A DNA stretch of 64,000 nt from an uncultured Gammaproteobacteria bacterium (lineage in GTDB: Bacteria; Pseudomonadota; Gammaproteobacteria; GCA-001735895). This document shows, piece by piece, positions 59,436 through 64,000 of the stretch; positions within the stretch are counted from its first letter, which is position 1; each line of letters starts with the position of its first letter. The notes under the pieces are model-generated. The model was not told the origin of the DNA and searched no databases. It saw only the letters and a list, made by a program, of their open reading frames with translations. Location of the stretch: positions 75,410 through 139,409 of the forward strand of contig CAMYON010000001.1 of assembly GCA_947260025.1 (NCBI GenBank), given 5' to 3'. A program made the translations under genes and the position numbers.

Positions 59436-59809
59436 TCGTCGGGATCGGTGTGGATATTGCCGAAACCGCGCGCGTGGAAAAACTGGCAGCCAGGTTCGGC
59501 GTGCGTTTCGCCCGACGCATATTAACCAGCGACGAACTCGCCGAGTTCGATCGCCGTGGGCAGTCCAGCAGCTACCTGGCAACCCGTTTTGCCGGCAAGG
59601 AAGCCACGGCCAAGGCGCTGGGCACCGGTATCGGGGAGCAGTTTGGTTTCCATTCGGTTCAGATCGAGCATGACAAGCAGGGCAAACCGGTGCTGAAGTT
59701 CCTCGATAGTGCGCTCGAGCTGATCACCAGGCTCGAGATCAAAAATGCGATGATTTCGCTATCGGATGAAAAAAACTACGCGGTAGCAATGGTCGTGCTG
59801 GAGTCCTGA
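59432..59809 (+). CDS. acpS: Holo-[acyl-carrier-protein] synthase
   Basis: 125 residues. Transfers phosphopantetheine from CoA to acyl carrier protein. Metal-site Asp in [14 protein letters not shown] and the [17 protein letters not shown] motif are present. The last gene of the lepA-acpS run; no clear terminator is seen in the 92 bp before the convergent barA-like gene. Confidence 0.95.
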   Translation: MIVGIGVDIAETARVEKLAARFGVRFARRILTSDELAEFDRRGQSSSYLATRFAGKEATAKALGTGIGEQFGFHSVQIEHDKQGKPVLKFLDSALELITRLEIKNAMISLSDEKNYAVAMVVLES

Positions 59810-59901
59810 TCGGCATCTCCCGTCGATTATCCTGACGCAAGCTTCAAAGCCGCGGCGTTTTCGCGGAACGACGCCTCGTGACTTACTGCAAGACAGACAG
59901 G

Positions 59902-62628
59902 CTAGGCCGAGATACCCTCACGTTCCATAGCCTCGAGGTGCTGCTCGACTTCCTTTTTTACCGCCTCGAGTTCGGCAATTAGTTCTGCAACCGGGTCATC
60001 GAGCGCAACGCGATCTTCATGGCCCAGGCGTTGCTGAAACGTCAGTACCCGACGCCTCAACCGCGGCAGGCTGGCGTAGCAGGTAACGCCGTGCAGCTTG
60101 TGGGCAAGTGCCGCGAGCTTATCCCTGTCCTGCTGCCGCAGTGCGTTGTCGAGTTGTTTTTGCTGGTCGGGTATATCACGCTGTATGATCTCGAAAATCT
60201 GTCGCAGCAGTGATTCATTGTCAGCCGAGAGGGCCAGCGATCTGGCATAGTCCAGCGTGCATTCCGCATTTGCCTTGTCATCTGCACTTCGCTGCGAATT
60301 GGAATCGCTGCGCCGTGGTTCCGTGTCCAGTAGTGAACGAAATTTGTCTTCGTCGATGGGCTTGCCGAGATAGTAATCGAAACCCAGTCCCAGCAGGCGC
60401 TCGGCTTCATCGTTCAGCACGTTAGCCGTCAACGCTACCACGGGGGTCTGGTCTTGCGGGTTGTGCTCCCGCATCATTTGCAGCAGGCTGACGCCGTCGA
60501 TATCCGGCATCTGTATGTCCAGGACTATCAGGTCGAAACGCTGTTTCCGGTAGATTTCCAACGCCCTGCTGCCATGCTCGGCTTCGGTCACATCGTGACC
60601 CCAGAGGCGAATCAGTTCGCTCGCCAGTTTCAGGTTCACCTGGTTGTCGTCAACCAGTAACACCCGCTTGCGGTCCGCGGGTGCGGTCGCATCGACGGAA
60701 TCTTTTTGCCTTGCGGATTTCGGTTCACAACTAAACCTGTCCGCGATTGACTGGCTGGTGTTGATAACGGATACGAATTCGACGCCGGGCATATCGAACA
60801 TCGGTTCGACGCCTCGATCGTAGTCCATCAGGATGATTCGGGTCGCCCGGCCCATATCCGCGTCCAGCAACTGCTCCAGGTCGATTTCGAGATGACGCAA
60901 GTCGATCACCAGCAGGTCGATGTAGGCCAGGTTTCGCTGAATGCATTCCATCACGGGATCGATACCCAGGTCGTTATCGATCAGGCTGCATTCGGTGCTG
61001 ATGCCGGCGCGATCGAACAGCGTGCGGGTTTCCATCAAGCAATAATTTTCCGCGCCAAGAATCAATGCCTTGATATCACCGACGCTGGCGTCATGCGCAG
61101 GGTCGCTTCGATCAGAGCGTTTGAAAGGCAGCCGCAGTGAAAAGCTCGAGCCTTGCCCGGGCTCGGAATGCATGCTGATATCGCCACCCATCAGGGTTGC
61201 CAGGTTCTTACTGATTACGAGACCGAGGCCGGTACCCGGGAAGCGGCGTGCATCCGAACTCTCGACCTGGCTAAACGCCTGGAACAGGTATTGCTGATCT
61301 TCTGCCGAAATGCCGATACCGCTGTCTTCGACCGTGATTTCGATATCGACTTCGCCGTGGCTTTCTTCGATCAGGCTGACTTTTATCAGGACATAACCCT
61401 GATCGGTAAACTTGATCGCGTTACCGATTAGATTGAGGAGAACCTGTTTCAATCGTAGTTTATCGCCCACCAGCCAGCGCGGTGTGTCGCTGTAAATGAC
61501 CAGGTTCAGGTCGATGTTTTTGGTCAACACGTTGATGAACAGGATATCGCGGGTTTGCTCGATAACTTCGTAAAGGTCGAACTCCTCGTCGATAATATGC
61601 AGCTTGCCCGACTCCATCTTGGAGAAATCGAGAATCTCGTTGACGATATTGGTCAGATCTGCGGTCGATTTAAGAATGATATCGACATAGCGCTGCTGTA
61701 GATGATCCAGTTGCGACTGGTTGAGTAAGCTGATGAAACCCTTTATCCCGTTGATCGGAGTGCGGATTTCGTGACTCATATTGGCCAGGAACTCGGATTT
61801 ACTGCGATTCGCATTCAGCGCCCGGTCGCGGGCAAAGCCGAGTTCCCGGTTTTTCGATTCCAGCTCGGTAATCGCCTCGTTCAGTTGCCGGGTTGCCTGC
61901 TGGATGCGCTGGTTGAGGTGTCGACGATTGGTCAGCAGGGCCTGGGTCATGCGGTTGAATCCCTTTTGCACTGCCCCGATTTCATTGGCTTCGATGGGCT
62001 CGATGATCCTGCCGAGCTGGCCGGTCTCGACGTTTTTCAGGTGCTCCATCAGCCCGAATATCGGTTGTGTAATACGGCGGCTTATCACTATGGTCACCAT
62101 GATTGCCATGACCAGGATCGATATGAAAAACAGCGACGAACTGAAAATGATATCGCGGGTGGACTGTTCGAGTTGCCGGTGCGATAAGTACAAATGCACC
62201 CAGCCAAGGGTGCTGGTTTCCTGCCTGTCGCCAGAATCGGGTGTGAAAACATCCGATTGCTCGATACTCTGGGACAGGATCGCCTGGCGGTAATAAGAGT
62301 AGTCGGTTGCCGACATTTCAACGAACGCGTCGCCAACAGACTCCGCGATCAACTGTCCCTGGCGATCGTAAATCGATGCCCGCACGATTTCGTTGCTGCC
62401 GACGGACTGATCCAGCAGGTACTGGATCTGGCTGTCGTTCCCGGTAAACAGGTTGAACTCGGAAGCGCCGGCTATCTGCCGGGCGATGATTTGACCCTTG
62501 CTCTGCAGTAGCTTGCCGGCCTGTTCGATACTGTTATCGATATGCGCGTAGGTAAAGATTAAATCGATCAGGAACACCGGGATCAGCGTGATCAGCAATA
62601 GCTGGTACTTTATGCCCAGGCGTTTCAT
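59902..62628 (-). CDS. barA: BarA/GacS-type tripartite hybrid histidine kinase
   Basis: 908 residues. Order: membrane helix (about 9-27), periplasmic sensor domain (to about 160), helix (161-182), HAMP, coiled coil, HisKA with His286 in ANMSHEIRTPING, HATPase (N box LNLIGNAIKF, GIGI, GTGLGL), a degenerate receiver-like stretch (515-635), a true receiver with Asp704 and Lys756, and a C-terminal Hpt domain with His843 (LAHKLHGVTCYA). Architecture matches BarA/GacS, which signals to UvrY/GacA and the Csr/Rsm small RNAs; no UvrY gene is in the window. Its ATG overlaps the upstream gene by 4 bp. Confidence 0.9.
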   Translation of the reverse strand: MKRLGIKYQLLLITLIPVFLIDLIFTYAHIDNSIEQAGKLLQSKGQIIARQIAGASEFNLFTGNDSQIQYLLDQSVGSNEIVRASIYDRQGQLIAESVGDAFVEMSATDYSYYRQAILSQSIEQSDVFTPDSGDRQETSTLGWVHLYLSHRQLEQSTRDIIFSSSLFFISILVMAIMVTIVISRRITQPIFGLMEHLKNVETGQLGRIIEPIEANEIGAVQKGFNRMTQALLTNRRHLNQRIQQATRQLNEAITELESKNRELGFARDRALNANRSKSEFLANMSHEIRTPINGIKGFISLLNQSQLDHLQQRYVDIILKSTADLTNIVNEILDFSKMESGKLHIIDEEFDLYEVIEQTRDILFINVLTKNIDLNLVIYSDTPRWLVGDKLRLKQVLLNLIGNAIKFTDQGYVLIKVSLIEESHGEVDIEITVEDSGIGISAEDQQYLFQAFSQVESSDARRFPGTGLGLVISKNLATLMGGDISMHSEPGQGSSFSLRLPFKRSDRSDPAHDASVGDIKALILGAENYCLMETRTLFDRAGISTECSLIDNDLGIDPVMECIQRNLAYIDLLVIDLRHLEIDLEQLLDADMGRATRIILMDYDRGVEPMFDMPGVEFVSVINTSQSIADRFSCEPKSARQKDSVDATAPADRKRVLLVDDNQVNLKLASELIRLWGHDVTEAEHGSRALEIYRKQRFDLIVLDIQMPDIDGVSLLQMMREHNPQDQTPVVALTANVLNDEAERLLGLGFDYYLGKPIDEDKFRSLLDTEPRRSDSNSQRSADDKANAECTLDYARSLALSADNESLLRQIFEIIQRDIPDQQKQLDNALRQQDRDKLAALAHKLHGVTCYASLPRLRRRVLTFQQRLGHEDRVALDDPVAELIAELEAVKKEVEQHLEAMEREGISA

Positions 62629-63536
62629 CGTTGCAACCTGTCCAGTGCAGAACGCAGCTCACCCTCGGCCGGAAGCACGATGCCGAGGGCGGAGGCGATA
62701 CGTGGATTGGTACGAATCGAGTAAAATCGGGCAAACTCGAAACCGCTGGTCTCCTGCGCGGGATTTTTCAGCTGCCGGTTTACCAGCGTCGCAAGATGCC
62801 GACCGATGTCGATTGGCGAAGAGTAAATCGATGCCAGTGCGCCGGATTTGACGTGCGCCGGCGAGTAGCTGATTACCGGCTTACGATTGCGGTAGCCGGT
62901 CAGCAATACGCCCTTGAGCGTATCCCGGTTATAAACCGACTGTCTTGGCAGCATCAGCAACGCGTCGTTTAGCGTCAACAGGCGGCGCAACACGGGCAGC
63001 AGTTTGTTGAGTGGATCGATCTGGTACTGGTTCAGGCTGAAATCCAGAACCTGCAGTAAATCCGATTGTACCGGATCCAGAACGATTGCCTGCTCGGTGA
63101 TTATGCCGACCGAATCGACCGCTAGTATAAACCTGCAAAACGCGAGATAGCGTTGCAGGGGTTGATCGAGCAGCACAGCGACCTGGTTTTCGAGATTCAG
63201 GTTGCGAGACTGTTCCTCGGTGAGGTAGGCGTTGAATGCGCTGATTTCGCCATCGAGCCGGCTGACTGCCTCGGCAGCCGATTGCCCGAGTGCGACGAAA
63301 ATCTGCTGCTCGCCCCCGGCATCGACAACGGCGTCCAGATCCTGTGGCATGACGACATTGAATTTAATCGTCCGGTCTACCTGATTGATCAGGGTTTCTA
63401 TGCTCTGGTTAAAGTAGGTATTGTCGCTGCTCTTGACAATGATGATCTGGCTGATGGCATGCTGCGCGGGTGCCTGGCTCGACGCCAGTAAAATCAGGCC
63501 GCACACTATTCCTTTATACCAGCTGTTACTAATCAC
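62625..63536 (-). CDS. Periplasmic ABC-type substrate-binding-like protein
   Basis: 303 residues. The signal peptide ends near SSQAPAQHA (about residue 26). The body resembles the ABC_sub_bind family (two-lobe periplasmic-binding fold), especially LPVLRRLLTLNDALLMLPRQSVYNRDTLKGVLLTGYRNRKPVISYSPAHVKSGALASIYSSPIDIG and a C-terminal NPRIASALGIVLP. No permease or ATPase lies next to it. The 4-bp overlap with barA suggests it works with the kinase's periplasmic domain or is simply cotranscribed. Confidence 0.75.
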   Translation of the reverse strand: MISNSWYKGIVCGLILLASSQAPAQHAISQIIIVKSSDNTYFNQSIETLINQVDRTIKFNVVMPQDLDAVVDAGGEQQIFVALGQSAAEAVSRLDGEISAFNAYLTEEQSRNLNLENQVAVLLDQPLQRYLAFCRFILAVDSVGIITEQAIVLDPVQSDLLQVLDFSLNQYQIDPLNKLLPVLRRLLTLNDALLMLPRQSVYNRDTLKGVLLTGYRNRKPVISYSPAHVKSGALASIYSSPIDIGRHLATLVNRQLKNPAQETSGFEFARFYSIRTNPRIASALGIVLPAEGELRSALDRLQR

Positions 63537-63808
63537 GATTCCATTCCTCGCATTTGGCTAGAACCTGCCGGATAATCTCAGGCAGGTCGCCTGATCATAA
63601 ACGTTCTCCTGCTTGCGGTCCTGGAGCTTATCGTCACCGGATTTCGCCCCGGCGAAAAACTGCGGCACTGGCGGCGATAGCGGACTAACTCTGGTGATTA
63701 ATCGCAAAGAACCTTCTCCTTGGTTCAGAAATCGCTTATCTGCAATTCCCTGTTAAAGTAAAATGACAGGTTTGGGAACTCCCATCCTCGATTGGGTTGT
63801 AATGGTTT

Positions 63809-64000
63809 ATGTTGTTACAGGATTATATCGGAAATACTCCACTGGTAACATTGCAGCGCCTGGGTGCGGGCGTCGACAACCGCATATCGGTGAAACTGGA
63901 GGGTAATAATCCGGCCGGTTCGGTCAAGGACCGCGCGGCTTACAGCATGATCAAACATGCCGAGGCCAGGGGAGAGATCGAGCCTGGCGACGCGCTGGTG
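63809..64000 (+). CDS. cysM: Cysteine synthase B, N-terminal part (cut by window end)
   Basis: The first 64 residues, from the ATG at 63809: LQDYIGNTPLVTLQRLGAG, then VKLEGNNPAGSVKDRAAYSMIKHAEARGEIEPGDALV. The PLP lysine is Lys40 in SVKDRAA. NPAGSVKDRAA and the RGEIEPGD spacing fit CysM better than CysK. It makes cysteine from O-acetylserine and sulfide or thiosulfate. The 272 bp between it and the barA operon hold divergent control signals that I could not resolve with confidence. Confidence 0.92.
   Translation, partial: MLLQDYIGNTPLVTLQRLGAGVDNRISVKLEGNNPAGSVKDRAAYSMIKHAEARGEIEPGDALV

Noticed and set aside
63536-63808. A promoter for cysM (TTATCT, 17 bp, TAAAAT) in the divergent gap
   Set aside because: The -35 matches only three of six consensus bases, and other equally good pairs exist in this AT-richer stretch.

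Overview
The window is a 64 kb piece of a gammaproteobacterial chromosome, made almost entirely of housekeeping genes. The evidence is the gene content and order: carAB-greA-yhbY-rlmE-ftsH-folP-glmM-tpiA-secG, nuoA-N, tRNA-fMet-rimP-nusA-infB-rbfA-truB-rpsO-pnp, rpoE-rseA-rseB-rseC-degP and lepA-lepB-rnc-era-recO-pdxJ-acpS. All are classic gammaproteobacterial strings. GC content is moderate to high, and the palindromic repeats near 7.1 kb look like intergenic repeats of free-living aquatic gammaproteobacteria. I cannot name the genus.

Layout. 1-2 kb: the C-terminal part of a Ser/Thr kinase and a convergent DMT-type exporter. 2-13.9 kb: carAB with a possible attenuator leader, greA, an unusual pair of inverted palindromic elements, divergent yhbY and rlmE, then ftsH, folP, glmM, tpiA, secG and tRNA-Leu(GAG). 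14-28.5 kb: a complete 14-gene complex I operon with unfused nuoC and nuoD and its own sigma70-type promoter, lying between tRNA-Leu and tRNA-fMet. 28.5-37.4 kb: tRNA-fMet, a leader with two extra copies of the tRNA 3' end, a terminator, and the rimP to pnp translation/RNA operon. pnp is broken by a 50-bp tandem duplication. 37.5-42.4 kb: a FecR-SPOR envelope protein, then on the minus strand glnE, ilvE and a CHCC zinc-finger protein. 42.4-45.9 kb: an iron(III)-type ABC permease and ATPase behind a Fur-box-like promoter, and an orphan two-helix membrane protein. 45.9-48.7 kb: adk, yjbQ and nadB on the minus strand. 48.7-59.8 kb: the sigma-E envelope stress operon with degP, a glutaredoxin-like protein, and lepA to acpS. 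59.9-63.5 kb: a BarA/GacS-type hybrid kinase overlapping a periplasmic substrate-binding-like gene. 63.8 kb to the end: the start of cysM.

The genes fall into four functional sets: respiration (nuo), translation and RNA turnover (rimP to pnp, rnc, era, lepA, rlmE, yhbY), envelope quality control (ftsH, secG, lepB, rpoE-rse-degP) and nucleotide, amino-acid and cofactor synthesis (carAB, adk, folP, pdxJ, nadB, ilvE, glnE, cysM). I see no phage, insertion sequence, CRISPR array or defence island. The unusual signals lie between genes: the paired covarying palindromes (7079-7403), the tRNA-fMet tail copies (28582-28779), the pnp duplication (35631-35730), the carAB leader and the Fur-like promoter.
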